Assembly (NCBI GenBank): GCA_963693365.1
Contig: CAVNZM010000009.1
Span: 4,402,001 to 4,466,000 of the forward strand
DNA: 64,000 nucleotides
Direction: 5' to 3'
Origin: Amoebidium appalachense
Lineage: Eukaryota > Ichthyosporea
The notes under the pieces were generated by a model. It searched no databases. It saw nothing but the letters and a program-made list of their open reading frames with translations, and had not been told where the DNA came from. This document shows positions 54,039 through 64,000 of the stretch, piece by piece; position 1 is the stretch's first letter, and the number at the start of each line of letters is the position of its first letter. The translations under genes were made by a program, and so were the position numbers.

Positions 54039-54956
54039 TGTGTGTGTATGCGCGCGCACGCGCACATTGTGTGCATGTCTGAAAGACGGATGGGGGAAAG
54101 GGGGAGGGGGAGGGGAGGGAGGGGGGGGGGGGGGGGGGGGGGGAGAGGGGGGGGGGGGGGGGGGGGGGGGGGGAGGGGGGGGTCCTCGTAAGAAAAGCGG
54201 TGCACACGAGTGATGTACGAGTTCACAGCGGATATTATCATCATGAGGCTATGCAAAGGGGCACACACACTCACACATGGAGTGTGCTAAAAGAGTAGGG
54301 CCTATCCTCAGAGGGAGAGTCCGCATTGACACAGGGGGTGGACTTGAAATATCGGTACTCAGCAATCACCTAGAATTCCCAACATGCAGAGTGATGCAGA
54401 TGTGCCATAAGATGTGTCACAAAGCAGGAACACCAGACAAGCCCCTTCTCAGAGGGGGGATGGGTTGTGGTTGCAGGAGGTGGGGGAGGAAAGGGCCGGG
54501 TGGTTGGAGGGGTGTGTGTGTGTGAGTGTGTGTGTGTGTGTGTGGAGAGAGAGGAGTGGGGGAGCGTAGGGGGGTAAGGTTTAGAATGGGTTACACGGAA
54601 GCGCACGTGCATGACACAGTGAAATGTCGAGGGGGCAAAGTTAAATACACAACGAGGGACTCTCAATTCGCACACCATCCTCCCCTCTCTGCCTCTCGAT
54701 CTCTACCCCCCCCTCCCCCCCCCCCCTCCCCCCCTCCCCCCCACCCCCCCCTTCTCCCCCCCCTCCATCCTCACCCCCCTGCACACACACCCACACACAT
54801 CCACACTCCCTCCCCCTTCCGGCCTCCCACTCCCCAGCCGTCTCTCTCTCGCGTGCAGCTTTTGCGGCATAAAAAGCCATTTTTTCCCCTTTCTTTTTCT
54901 TTTCTTTTCTTTTCTTTTCTTTTCTTTTTCTTTCTTTCTTTCTTTTTTTTTTTTTT

Positions 54957-55001
<45 letters not shown>

Positions 55002-55890
55002 GGAGGGTTTTGAATGCGGAACACGGTACGAAGTACGCATACACGACGAGAAGCATGGTGCAGGACACATGCAAAGGCAAACATTCAAGTATGCAACATC
55101 AGCCATGTGCACAGTATGCGTCATAAGCAGAGCCCATCCTCAGGGAGGACCCAAGTCATCAATTGCGTCTGAGTTTCGACCCCTTAGCCCGCGTATATAC
55201 GACGCTCCAACTCAGACAGCAGCATCAACTGAACTTGGGCGGGTCAACCCATCTTGATCAAAGACGAGCAGGGTTGCTTATGCAAGCAAGGTGAGCAAAA
55301 CGGTGAAGATGTGTGTGCAAACTAATGCAGTGCAGCGAAAAATGTGTATGTGCTTACAGATGCACGACACAGCAACCATGCCCGGTTGCATGGAAGTAAA
55401 GCGGTAGGTACTCACGTGTTGTGCACACTTGGTCATGAATTTGTCATAATAGGCTCTCCCCCGGCCCAACCTCTCCCCCTTGGTGCCAAACGCTAGGCCT
55501 GGCACGATAAGAAGGTCGAGTGTGCCAGCAGTTAAAGCATCCTCCCTGCTCGTGTCGTCTGGTTGGGTTAAAGAAACAGTCAGCATGCTATAGAAACAAG
55601 AGGAGCGTGGCAAAGAATGTACAGAATGTGGCAAAACATGTGTGGAATGTGTCAAGGTCTGTTTTACTGTATTTTCCCAAACCCAACCTCAAGTTGTCAA
55701 CCCTTTAAATACACTCTATTACGATCCATCTGCTATTTGTAGCATCGTTTTGTTTACTACAAACTCATATAATTCTCACTACCCATAACGTAAGGCAGAA
55801 AGAGTAAATATTTAATGTGTGCATTCATATGTGTGAGCCTATAGGTGCCTGCAAACCGATGGGAAGGGGCGCCGGGGGGTGGGGTGGGGT

Positions 55891-55926
<36 letters not shown>

Positions 55927-56130
55927 ACCGCAGAGGCCACACATAAAAACAAGCCTCAACCCATGGCCTAATTAAGGAAAACATACAGCCACCCATTTCC
56001 CTGTTTCCGTTTTTTTTAGTGGTTTTTTTTATTTTTTTTATTTTTTTATATTTTTTTTTTTATGGTGGTGGTGGTGGTAGTGGTGGGATGCGCGTGGCCG
56101 TGGGGGAGGGGGTGGGGTGTTTGATTTTTT

Positions 56131-56174
<44 letters not shown>

Positions 56175-56539
56175 GAATGTGGAACACGGTCGGTACGAAG
56201 TACACATACACGACGAGAAGCATGGTGCAGGACACATGCAAAGGCAAACATTCAAGTATGCAACATCAGCCATGTGCACAGTATGCGCCATAAGCAGAGC
56301 CCATCCTCAGGGAGGACCCAAGTCATCAATTGCGTCTTTGGGGGGGGGGGGGGGGGGGGGGAGGGGGAGGAGGGGGGAAGGGGGAAGGTTGGGGAGGGGG
56401 GTGTTGAAATTCCTGACCTGCAGGCTGTTTGATGTTCCACCTGGTCAGGGGCAGTGACTCGTAGTCCTGTATGGAGGCCAGCCGCAGCATCTTCATCGTA
56501 TCCTTGGTGTAGTAGGGGATGTAACACACCCTGAAGAAC

Positions 56540-56570
<31 letters not shown>

Positions 56571-58052
56571 CGAATGTGGAACACGGTACGAAGTACGCAT
56601 ACACGAAGGACACATGCAAAGGCAAACATTCAAGTATGCAACATCAGCCATGCGCACAGTATGCGTCATAAGCAGAGCCCATCCTCAGGGAGGGCCCAAG
56701 TCACGAGATGAGTTTACTGCAACACCAGCTTTTGACAGTAGACAACCATTAATGTGCATCTCTTAAGAAGGTATTCTGCCCCCCCCCCCCCCCCCCCCCC
56801 TCTCCCCCCCCCCCCTCCCCCCCTTTCCTCTGGCCCCCCTCCCCCCGAAAAACATTAAAATAAATATCATAAGAAAAAAAAAGAAAACGGAGAGCGCGGG
56901 GGGGGGGGGGGGGGGGGGGAGGGGGGGGGGGTGAGGGGGACGGGGGATTGTGGTACACAGTATGGAACGCAAATCCACATTAGGCAACAAAAGGTGGATA
57001 TGCAAAGTAAGAGGTTCATGTAGGGCCACAGATAAACAGCGCCCATACGCTATGTGTGCGTGCTTGGGGGGAAGGGGGGGGGAGGGGGAGGGGGTTGGGG
57101 GGGGTTAAGAGGGATTTGGGAGGGAGAGAAAGCCACCCACACAAAAAAACTGATAAAGGGAAGAAAGGGAGACGGGCAGGGAGGGGGAAAGGGAGGGTAG
57201 GGTGGGGGGAGGGAGGGGGTGGACTGCGTTACTGCGTGTGAAGCACATTATTCATGACGATCAAGCCGAGATTGCAAAGCACACATGAGGAGAATTGCAT
57301 AAGAACAGAGCCCATTAAGGGACGTATGCATTACATGATGACACCAAGCCAAGAAGAGACAAAAAAAACCCCCACAAAGATAAAAACAACCAAAAAAGAT
57401 AATAAGACGTGCGGAAACATACTGCTTGAACAAAGCCCATAATTGTAGCGTTCCTATGTCGCCACAAAGAAAAGCATTCAACTCCTTAACCTCTCACGTG
57501 CATGTGTTTGTGTGTTTGTGTGTGTGTGTGTGTTTGCGTGTTTGTGTCTGTCTCTCTCTCTCTGTGTGTGTTTGTGTGTGTGTGTGTGGGAGGGCCGGGG
57601 GAGGGAGGGGGGGGGGGGGGGGGGGGAACTTGAGTTAGAGATGACGAAGTACACATTCAAAACGGACAGCACAGCACGATGCAGAAGTAGACGAGCACAC
57701 ACAAAGAACATGTATTGTAATCATGAAATCAAACCTGATGCTTACCTTCCAGTGTCGAATATGTTGTGCAGGATGGGCCTAGTGTCAACCTCCTCATCCA
57801 TGCTCAAATACACAGACACGTACTTGCTCCTCTGGTACGCCTCGGAGTTGAGAAGCTGGCGGGGGGTGGGTGGGGAGGGAGTAAGGTGGGGTGGTGGGAG
57901 GGGTTTTTTTTTTTTTTTTGGGGGGGGGGGGGGAGGGAAAGGGAGATTTTCTTGTCTGTGTGGGGGGGGTGAAGGGGGGGAGGGGAGAGGGGGGGAGGGA
58001 GGGGGGATGTGTGTGTCCTGGGTTTTGTGTGTGTGTGTGTGTGTGTGGGTGT

Positions 58053-58101
<49 letters not shown>

Positions 58102-58107
58102 CGCACG

Positions 58108-58140
<33 letters not shown>

Positions 58141-58512
58141 CGGGAAAGGAAATATGCAAAAAGGAGGGGGAGGGGGGTACAGAGGTTAAAAACCACCAAA
58201 AGTGCTTTATTAAAGGAACTGCTTAGATCCACAATACCCCCCCCCCCCCCCCCCCCCCCCCCCCCACACGCAAAGACACACACACAAACACTGACACAAG
58301 CACACTTGCACACCCACCCACCCACCCACCCACCCACACACACACATACACACGCGCACACAACACAAGCACCATTCTTCCGGCACCACACCATCCTCCT
58401 TCGCCACTCTTAGCCTCCCCTCCCCCCGCACCCCCCCCCCCAAAAAAACCCCCCCACACACACTCACACACGAGCACGGTGTCTCCACCTCGTACCTCCC
58501 CCCCCCCCCCCC

Positions 58513-58545
<33 letters not shown>

Positions 58546-58891
58546 ACCTTTTCACACACACACATAAAAAAGTAAATTGAAAATAATAAAAACTAGCCAA
58601 ATAATATGAAGATATGAACAAATACGTAAGAAACCTTTCCTTGACTCTAGAAAAAATCATCCAGTCTCCAGTTTGCCACAGCTTTCCCCCCTCCGCCCCT
58701 CCCCCCCCTCCCCTCTCCCCCCCCCCCCCCCCCCCCCCCCTCCCCCCCCCCCCCCCCCCCCCAACACACACACACACACACACACACACACTCCCAGCTA
58801 CCCCTCCCTCCCACCCACCCTCACCCTCTCCGTCTTCCTCCCTCCCTCCCTCCCTCCCTCTCCCTCTCCCTCTCCCTCTCCCTCGCTCCTC

Positions 58892-58950
<59 letters not shown>

Positions 58951-59594
58951 ATCCCCCACTTCCCCCTGTCTCCATCCCCTCCCTGCCCACCCCCCCTCCC
59001 CTCCCTCCCTCCATGTGTGAGCCCTTTCTCTCTTTCGCTTCCCACTTGCATTCTCACCCCCTCCGTGTAAAGCCCTCAGCAATGGCCCTCTCGATCTATC
59101 CGAGTCCCCAACCCCTTTCCTCTGTTCTTTCCAGATCATCACCCAAACCCAAGTGACCAAAAGCCACGTAGGCCACTCTCTTCCTCAACAATCATTTTCT
59201 CTGTAATCCCTCCCTCACTTCCTTTTTCAACCGTCCACTGCAGTGCATAGAGCATCATCACAACCTGCACCTTGAATGCCTTACAGCCCCCCCCCCCCCC
59301 CCCCCCCCCCCCCCCCACCACCACCACCACCCACTCCATCCCCACCCCTTCCCCTCCCCCCTCCCCTAACATTCCCCCCCCCCCGCCCCCCTTCTCCACC
59401 CCACCCCCTAGATCTACTTACTCCTACTTATACACCCTCCCCCCGCGTATCCTTCCTCTCCCCCAACTTACCTTCTCAGTTACTGCTCTTGACTCTCTCA
59501 CCCTCTCCTCTTGTGTCATGTTATTCAGTTTCTGCTTGACCTCTGCTCGTAGCGCCTTTTTGAGCGCATCTACAGACCCAGACATGGCTGCCAT
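53816..59594 (-). CDS. MTHFS: 5-formyltetrahydrofolate cyclo-ligase (methenyl-THF synthetase), five exons
   Basis: Exons on the minus strand: 59594-59472, 57855-57746, 56530-56418, 55558-55416 and 53920-53816 (ends TGA). All junctions are GT-AG, phases agree, and the total is 197 residues, the normal family size. It catalyses ATP-dependent conversion of 5-formyl-THF to 5,10-methenyl-THF in one-carbon metabolism, probably in the cytosol, since no targeting peptide is evident. Motifs in order: basic N-terminal helix [66 protein letters not shown] followed by RAYYD (the family signature); and the C-terminal [22 protein letters not shown] 59594 is chosen, with a second ATG nine bases on. The introns hold CTR copies and long microsatellites. 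No frame damage is seen. Confidence 0.93.
53920..54186. repeat. MTHFS intron 4, 3' part: (GT)n and G runs
   Basis: (GT)n at about 53925-54045. On the transcribed strand this is (CA)n leading into the exon 5 acceptor (cagacccag). G-rich 54090-54182. Confidence 0.9.
54187..54310 (-). mobile_element. CTR copy, diverged, in MTHFS intron 4
   Basis: gatgtacgag, tatgcaaagg, gcctatcctcaga in CTR order, next to a G run. Same orientation as the host gene. Confidence 0.6.
54575..54665 (-). mobile_element. CTR-like fragment, strongly diverged
   Basis: ggttacacggaagcgcacgt, atgacacagtg, ggcaaagtt resemble the CTR 3' region. Weak. Confidence 0.35.
54700..55007. repeat. C-rich, (TTTTC)n, T run, G run in MTHFS intron 4
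   Basis: C-rich 54706-54780, pentanucleotide TTTTC repeats 54888-54944, T run to 54966, and G run 54967-55000 joined to the CTR copy. Confidence 0.9.
55008..55404 (-). mobile_element. Full-length CTR in MTHFS intron 4, starting at the 5' splice site
   Basis: 397 bp, nearly identical to the PDZ-intron units and to 63109-63505. On its sense (minus) strand it begins ccgctttacttcc and ends at the C tail. Its first base is 11 nt inside intron 4 (donor at 55415-55414). It contains several short hairpins: gcaacc-ggttgc, gcttgcataagc, and gtctttgatcaagac. Confidence 0.85.
56173..56337 (-). mobile_element. CTR copy, 5'-truncated, in MTHFS intron 3
   Basis: About 165 bp of the CTR 3' part, close in sequence to the full-length copies, with G runs on both sides. 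Cut at aattgcgtc. Host-gene orientation. Confidence 0.85.
56569..56704 (-). mobile_element. CTR copy whose poly(C) precedes MTHFS exon 3
   Basis: A 5'-truncated copy, about 135 bp, with an internal deletion. On the transcribed strand it ends ttcgaa followed by a 29-nt C run and gttcttcag|exon 3. The CTR end lies 38 nt from the acceptor, and its tail is the pyrimidine tract. Confidence 0.85.
56946..57050 (-). mobile_element. CTR-like copy, diverged, in MTHFS intron 2
   Basis: gtatggaacgcaaa, gatatgcaaagt, aacagcgcccat follow the CTR order. G-rich on the plus-strand left side. Host-gene orientation. Confidence 0.5.
57215..57325 (-). mobile_element. CTR copy, diverged, in MTHFS intron 2
   Basis: gaagcacatt, gattgcaaagcacaca, gcataagaacagagcccatt in CTR order. 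G-rich left flank. Host-gene orientation. Confidence 0.6.
57627..57715 (-). mobile_element. CTR copy, diverged, in MTHFS intron 2
   Basis: gatgacgaagtacacattca, acggacagcacagca, gatgcagaag. Abuts a G run at 57609-57626. It ends about 30 nt downstream, on the transcribed strand, of the exon 2 donor at 57745. Confidence 0.65.
57856..59471. repeat. MTHFS intron 1: GT, CA, C, A, CT tracts
   Basis: GT/CG 58025-58140; C run 58237-58265; CA and CCCA 58265-58345; C run 58500-58513 and A run 58514-58542; C runs 58709-58762; (CA)n 58763-58791; (CT)n 58893-58946; C run 59286-59316 followed by (CCA)n. 58550-58680 and 59030-59280 are ordinary sequence with no exon found. Confidence 0.85.
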
Positions 59595-59601
59595 TCTCGC
59601 C

Positions 59602-59610
59602 ATTTATATA
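59602..59610 (-). promoter_or_regulatory. TATA-like motif before MTHFS start
   Basis: tatataaat on the minus strand lies about 8 bp upstream of the first ATG. That is close for a canonical TATA box unless the second ATG or a very short leader is used. Confidence 0.25.
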
Positions 59611-59948
59611 GTGTGTTGTTTCTTAAACGTGATGACTTGCATGCAGGCAATGGAAACGAAAACAGAAATCCTAGTGTGACTCAAGACAAGACCAGTAAGG
59701 AGTGATAAGTTTGGCGTTGGCAATCGAAACAAAAGACGTGCAATAATTTCGATCGGCTTCTCACTTCGATCGGGTTCAATTCATATTGACAATTCCCTAA
59801 TCGATCTGTATATCGCGTAACCAGGCTTCTATTTCATAGGCATTTAGGCACCTGTTTTTTTTATGCCACCTTTTATATGAGTTAGTGAGCTGGAGTGGCT
59901 TGTACAGTGTGAAAAAACTTTGTCTGTTTTGTAAGCATCTGTTAACAG

Positions 59949-60032
59949 TCAAACTAAGCATCAGGCAGCCAGGAGACTATTGCCACAACAACGGAGGAGG
60001 AAAGCGTTGTTGAATCTCGGCGTAAAATACAG
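59949..60032 (+). CDS. Candidate exon of a plus-strand gene
   Basis: Open frame ending at a good donor (aaatacag|gtgggtg), preceded by a possible acceptor (ctgttaacag). The frame that fits the next candidate exon reads QQRRRKALLNLGVKYR. No ATG or domain. Divergent from MTHFS. Confidence 0.3.
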
Positions 60033-60199
60033 GTGGGTGTTGGGGTGTGTGTTGTAAGATCCTTGACAGGGAAGGGAAGGATGTTTCTCTACGGACGGTG
60101 GCAAAAGCGCGCGAACACTGCAAATAAGAGGACAGAGGGAGTGTACTTATGTACAATGACAGCCAATACGTGCACCTTTCATTAGCAGACAAGTAAATC

Positions 60200-60487
60200 A
60201 CGCAAACGTACCCATCCCTTTCCCCCTCCCTCCCCCCCTCCCAACTACACACACACAGGCACACACACAGACGTTTGACAGGAATGAAAGGCCAGGTAAA
60301 ACAATGGCCTGTTACAGCACACGTGTGTGCACACATACATTTTTGTACTCGTGAGTGTGCAAGGGTACGGACCTGGTATACACACACACACACACACACA
60401 CACAACTCACACACACACATGGAAAAGTCACACGCACACACACAAACAACACACACACACACACACACACAGATGCCTGTGCGCGCC

Positions 60488-60563
<76 letters not shown>

Positions 60564-60860
60564 CGCACACAGACACACACACACACACAGACACACAGGA
60601 TCGATTCACACACTCCTTACACTTGCAGGTAGCAACACACACATCCACAACTGCACATCTGAATATTCTTGTTTTTGTACTAAGGCCTCTTGTTCTTTCT
60701 ACTGCTTTTACGCTGTACCTCCCCCCCTTCCCCCCCCCTACCCCGCCCCTTGCCCTCGGTGACCCTCCCCATCCCCTTGGGTTTCCTCCCCTCCCCTCCC
60801 TGCATCGGTGTTCTTCCCTCCCCCCCCCTCCCCGCCCCTCCCCCTCCCCCTCCCCCCATT

Positions 60861-60922
<62 letters not shown>

Positions 60923-61617
60923 TGCCCCACCCTTTGGCTCGTCCCTGTATGCCAGATGGTCGAACCCCCCCCCCCCCCCCTTCCCTTCCCCCCTGCCCCT
61001 GCCCCCTCCCTGTTCTCTACTCAACCTAGTGCCCTCCCCCCCTCCCCCCCCCCCCCCCCCCCTCCGGGCTGCCCCTGCCCCTTTATCCAATAGCCCGCAC
61101 CCCACACCAGCACCACCGTTCAACTACCAAACACATTTTGTACTACAGAAGTGCTCACCTAGATTCTCTTACAATACTTCTGCTCCTTATGCCCACTCAC
61201 CAAACTTCACATACACGTCGCCCCCACGCTCCCCTAATCCAGACTCAGCTTTATGCATGCTCTCTGGTCTTTTCTTTCTGTTTGGACTTTCCTGCTGCCC
61301 TCCCCTTCCCCCGCATATCCACCATATATAAGTCCCTGTCACTAGTTCCTTGAACCCCTTTTTCCTCTGTCCGAGATGTCTGTTCTGTCTCTTGTCGCAC
61401 GCGCGCGCGCACACACACACACACATCTCTCTCGCTCTCTCTCCCTCTCTCTCTCTCCCTCTCTCTCTCCCTCCCTGAATCGCTCCCTCCCTCCCTCCCT
61501 CCCTCCCTCTCTATCTCTTATTCCCCTCCCCCTCCCCCCCCCTATATATCTATCTATCCATCTGTGTGTGTATGTCCTCTTCCTCCTTGTCTCTCTTTTT
61601 CTTCTCTTTCTGTCCCC

Positions 61618-61669
<52 letters not shown>

Positions 61670-61758
61670 ACATTTCTCTGTGTCCCCCCCCCCCCCCCCC
61701 CCCTCCCCTGCTATCCCCATCGTCTTTCTCTCTCTCTCTCTCTCTCCCCCCTCTGCTT
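60200..61758. repeat. CA, C, CT tracts with short unique pieces
   Basis: CA-rich 60380-60620 with (CA)n 60493-60556; C-rich 60720-60860; (CA)n 60864-60920; C runs 60966-61080; CT 61420-61520; C run 61617-61638 and A run 61639-61667; C run and CT 61684-61757. 61090-61370 is ordinary sequence. Confidence 0.85.
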
Positions 61759-61876
61759 ATGACGCATACTGTGCGCATGGCTGATGCTGCATACTTGAAT
61801 GTTTGCCTTTGCATGTGTCCTGCATCATGCTTCTCATCGTCTATGCGTACTTCGTACTGTGTTCCGCATTCAAACC
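61759..61876 (+). mobile_element. CTR copy, 5'-truncated, poly(C)-tailed
   Basis: gcttatgacgcatactgtgc ... ccgcattcaaa followed by a C run. Close to the full-length copies. Sense strand is plus. Confidence 0.85.
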
Positions 61877-62037
61877 CCCCCCCCCCCCCTCCACCTCCCC
61901 CCCCCCCCCCCCCCCTCCCCCCCCCTCTATCTCCGTTCTCCCTCCTTCCCTCACTCCCTCATTCCCTTCCTCAACTCCTTCCTCCGCCTCCCCCCCCCCC
62001 CCCCCCCCCCCCCCCGCCCCCTTTCTGATGGGAAAGC

Positions 62038-62111
62038 AGTATCCGAGCTTGTTTTTGCATAAGGTGTTGCCCGATAAGTATGTGTGCTATGTACTCTTAA
62101 ACACATTCTAC

Positions 62112-62112
<1 letters not shown>
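62038..62112 (+). mobile_element. CTR 3'-end fragment, poly(C)-tailed
   Basis: tgtgctatgtactcttaaac and acattctaca end directly in a 29-nt C run (62114-62142), followed by (ACC)n to about 62192. Confidence 0.6.
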
Positions 62113-62144
<32 letters not shown>

Positions 62145-62320
62145 CCACCACCACCACCACCACCACCACCACCACCACCACCACCACCACCACACACACA
62201 CACAAACCCCCGTTCCCTTCCCCCCTTCCCCCTGCACAACCCCCTTTCCCCTGGGATATCTGTGATTTTATTATCACAGCCTAAGAGGATATCCTATTGA
62301 TAGTTGCATTGTCCCACAGA

Positions 62321-62398
62321 AGAATGGCCGCCTCACCACCGCCTGAGGGCTACCACTGTGACTTTGTGGGCCAGAAACATGCCGAGTATCTCTACATG
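62321..62398 (+). CDS. Candidate exon of an unrecognised plus-strand gene
   Basis: Acceptor gcattgtcccacag at 62307-62320 and donor tacatg|gtcagt at 62399. In the frame starting after one base it encodes RMAASPPPEGYHCDFVG and then QKHAEYLYM, which looks genuinely coding. The phase matches the candidate exon ending at 60032 (2+1). An ATG at 62325 could instead be the gene start. The family is unknown and no later exon was found before the window ends. Confidence 0.45.
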
Positions 62399-62399
62399 G

Positions 62400-62560
62400 T
62401 CAGTGACCCCCCCTTCCCCCCCGAACCTGCATGCTCGTGTATGTGTGTGTCTGTGTTTGTGTGTTTGTGTTTGTGTTTGTGTGTGTGTGTGTGCGTGCAT
62501 GCTTGCGCTTGTGTGTGTGCTGTGTGCTTGTGTGTGTGTGTGTGTGTGTTCGGTGTTTTT
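62400..62560. repeat. GT-rich tract
   Basis: Degenerate (GT)n/(GTTT) sequence 62437-62552 directly after the candidate donor. Confidence 0.8.
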
Positions 62561-62574
62561 TTTTCCCCCTGATG

Positions 62575-62643
62575 CAAAACGTGACCGTTGTGTTGTCCAT
62601 CGTGAATGTGTCCATCGCACTCTGTTCTGTATCGCATTCTAAC
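62575..62643 (+). mobile_element. CTR copy, 5'-truncated, tail ending CCCCAG
   Basis: tgttgtccatcgtgaatgtg ... cgcattctaa followed by a C run that ends ccccag|tgtaag near 62672. Confidence 0.65.
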
Positions 62644-62701
62644 CCCCCCCCCCCCCCCCCCCCCCCCAGTGTAAGGGAATAGGTCGAAACTCGGGTACTG
62701 T

Positions 62702-62826
62702 GGATGACGTGGGCCCCCCTGAGGATGGGCTCTGCTTATTATGCATACTCTTTATGTATGGCTTGCATTCTGCATCGTGTTATCCGTTTGTTCTTGTGTA
62801 CTTCGTACTTTTTGACGCATTCAAAA
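62702..62826 (+). mobile_element. CTR copy, diverged, tail ending CCCCAG
   Basis: gatgacgtgggccc, gaggatgggctctgcttatt, acttcgtact and gcattcaaa, then ccccccag|tgtaag. Part of the CTR region upstream of the 3' half (ggtcgaaactcggg, a B-box-like motif) precedes it. Confidence 0.75.
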
Positions 62827-62869
62827 CCCCCCAGTGTAAGAGGAAGGATAGAAAACAAAGTGTATGTGT

Positions 62870-63026
62870 GTTTTTCTGGGGGGGAGAAGGGGGGGGGAGG
62901 GGGGGGGGGGGGGGGGATGGGGAGGGGGCGGTCGAATGGGGCTTTTTTTTCTTGGGGGGGTGGGGGGGGGGGGGGGGGGGGATGTTTGGTCTTTTTTTTG
63001 TGGGGGGTTGGGGGGGGGGAAGGGCG

Positions 63027-63076
<50 letters not shown>

Positions 63077-63108
63077 GCACGCCACTCGATCACACAGCCC
63101 CCCCCCCT
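62870..63108. repeat. G runs and (CA)n
   Basis: G-rich 62879-63030 and (CA)n 63031-63075. Confidence 0.9.
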
Positions 63109-63505
63109 CGCTTTACTTCCATGCAACCGGGCATGGTTGCTCTGTGTCGTGCATCTGTAAGCACATACGCATTTTTCGCTGCACTGCTTTAGTTTGCACA
63201 CACATCTTCACCGTTTTGCTCACCTTGCTTGCATAAGCAACCCTGCTCGTCTTTGATCAAGACGGGTTGACCCTCCCAAGTTCACTTGATGCTGCTGTCT
63301 GAGTTGGAGAGTCGTATATACGCGGGCTAATGGGTCGAAACTCAGACGCAATTGATGACTTGGGCCCTCCCTGAGGATGGGCTCTGCTTATGACGCATAC
63401 TGTGCGCATGGCTGATGTTGCATACTTGAATGTTTGCCTTTGCATGTGTCCTGAACCATGCTTCTCATCGTGTACGCGTACTTCGTACCGTGTTCCGCAT
63501 TCAAA
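63109..63505 (+). mobile_element. Full-length CTR, plus orientation
   Basis: 397 bp, the same length as 55008-55404 and close in sequence. Begins cgctttacttcc and ends ccgcattcaaa followed by a C-rich tract. Defines both ends of the family. Confidence 0.85.
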
Positions 63506-63589
63506 CCCCCCTTCCCCCCCCTTCTCCCCAGTCCCCCCCCTCCCCCCCCCCCCCCCCCCCCCCCCGCCCCGGCGGGTCGGAAGAAGATG

Positions 63590-63692
63590 GGTTTTGTCTA
63601 CAATATGTATACTCTTAATATGTGTAGTTTGCCGCTCTTCATTGTATTGTCCGTTGTGAATGTGCACTTCGTACTCTATAACACATTCTAAC
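63590..63692 (+). mobile_element. CTR copy, diverged, 5'-truncated
   Basis: atgtatactcttaatatgtg, attgtattgtccgttgtgaa, acttcgtactctataacaca, ttctaact followed by a C-rich tract. Confidence 0.7.
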
Positions 63693-63837
63693 TCCCCCCT
63701 GCCTCCCTCCCCCCCCCCCCCCCCCCCCCCCCCCTCCCCTCCCCCCCCTTCCTAGAAGCCCCGTCTCCTGAGTTCCTATCTATATTTTTCTTGCTTCTGC
63801 TTACTGCTGCAACTTTAACCCCCGGCCTTTCCCACTG

Positions 63838-64000
63838 CCCCTGCTTGCATAAGCAACCCTGCTCGTCTCTGATCAAGACGGGTGACCTACCCATGTTCAA
63901 GTGAAACAGTATCTGAGTTGGGTTTCGTTAACGAGGTGAATAGGTCGAAACTCGGGTACTGTGGATGACGCGCCCCACCCCCCTGAGGATGGGCTCTGCT
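63838..64000 (+). mobile_element. CTR copy, continues past window end
   Basis: Starts at cctgcttgcataagcaaccc and includes gtctctgatcaagac, aggtcgaaactcgg and gaggatgggctctgct. A diverged variant of the upstream and middle CTR. The 3' part lies outside the window. Confidence 0.7.

Overview
This window is nuclear DNA of a eukaryote. Four genes have clear GT-AG spliceosomal introns, and there are two retrotransposon classes, several MITE-like elements and an extreme load of simple repeats: (GT/CA)n runs of up to several hundred bp, (CT)n, and pure G or C runs of up to about 86 nt. No rRNA, bona fide tRNA, operon or CRISPR was seen. I cannot name the species. A TNFAIP8-like gene and a PHO80-type cyclin give only a weak hint of a protist related to animals, fungi or amoebae.

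Recognised genes. All four lie on the minus strand. (1) 9738-3288: a two-PDZ-domain protein, four exons, all introns phase 0. (2) 36199-30413: a PH domain fused to a TNFAIP8/TIPE-homology domain, five exons. (3) 43161-41757: a PHO80-like cyclin. (4) 59594-53816: 5-formyltetrahydrofolate cyclo-ligase (MTHFS), five exons, 197 residues. For genes 1, 2 and 4 the exon lengths and splice phases close exactly, apart from one apparent frameshift in a G run in exon 1 of gene 2. Weaker coding candidates are at 130-402, 17836-17996, about 27123-27310 (minus), and two plus-strand exons at 59949-60032 and 62321-62398.

Mobile elements. 695-1749 is a PIF/Harbinger-type MITE with a TTA target duplication. 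12061-16753 is a two-ORF non-LTR retrotransposon whose ORFs overlap by 8 nt. 22351-26450 is a gag-pol LTR-type element without visible LTRs of its own. Its reverse transcriptase is split by a 569-bp TRIM (two 246-bp LTRs, 77-bp interior, 5-bp target duplication). An inverted truncated TRIM lies upstream of gag, and an LTR carrying 9 nt of interior lies downstream. 28699-29075 is a MITE whose interior is an array of AGCAGAATTATTCTGCT-type palindromes, with a diverged copy at 10700-11067.

Most notable pattern. A dispersed repeat of about 397 bp when complete ends, on its sense strand, in poly(C). Here it is called CTR, for C-tailed repeat. About 17 copies are visible, most cut at the 5' end. 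Every copy inside the PDZ and MTHFS genes lies in an intron and in the direction of transcription. In two introns the poly(C) tail forms the pyrimidine tract 35-38 nt before a used 3' splice site, and in a third a full-length copy starts 11 nt after a 5' splice site. This suggests an introner-like or splicing-adapted retroposon.

Layout: 0-2 kb small ORF and MITE; 3-10 kb PDZ gene; 10-12 kb microsatellites and repeats; 12-17 kb LINE; 17-21 kb diverged repeat families; 21.8-26.7 kb LTR elements; 27-30 kb repeats; 30-36 kb PH-TIPE gene; 36-41 kb poly(G)-rich duplicated blocks; 41-47 kb cyclin gene and a microsatellite-poor island; 47-53 kb C, CT and CA tracts; 53-60 kb MTHFS; 60-64 kb microsatellites and a cluster of plus-oriented CTR copies.
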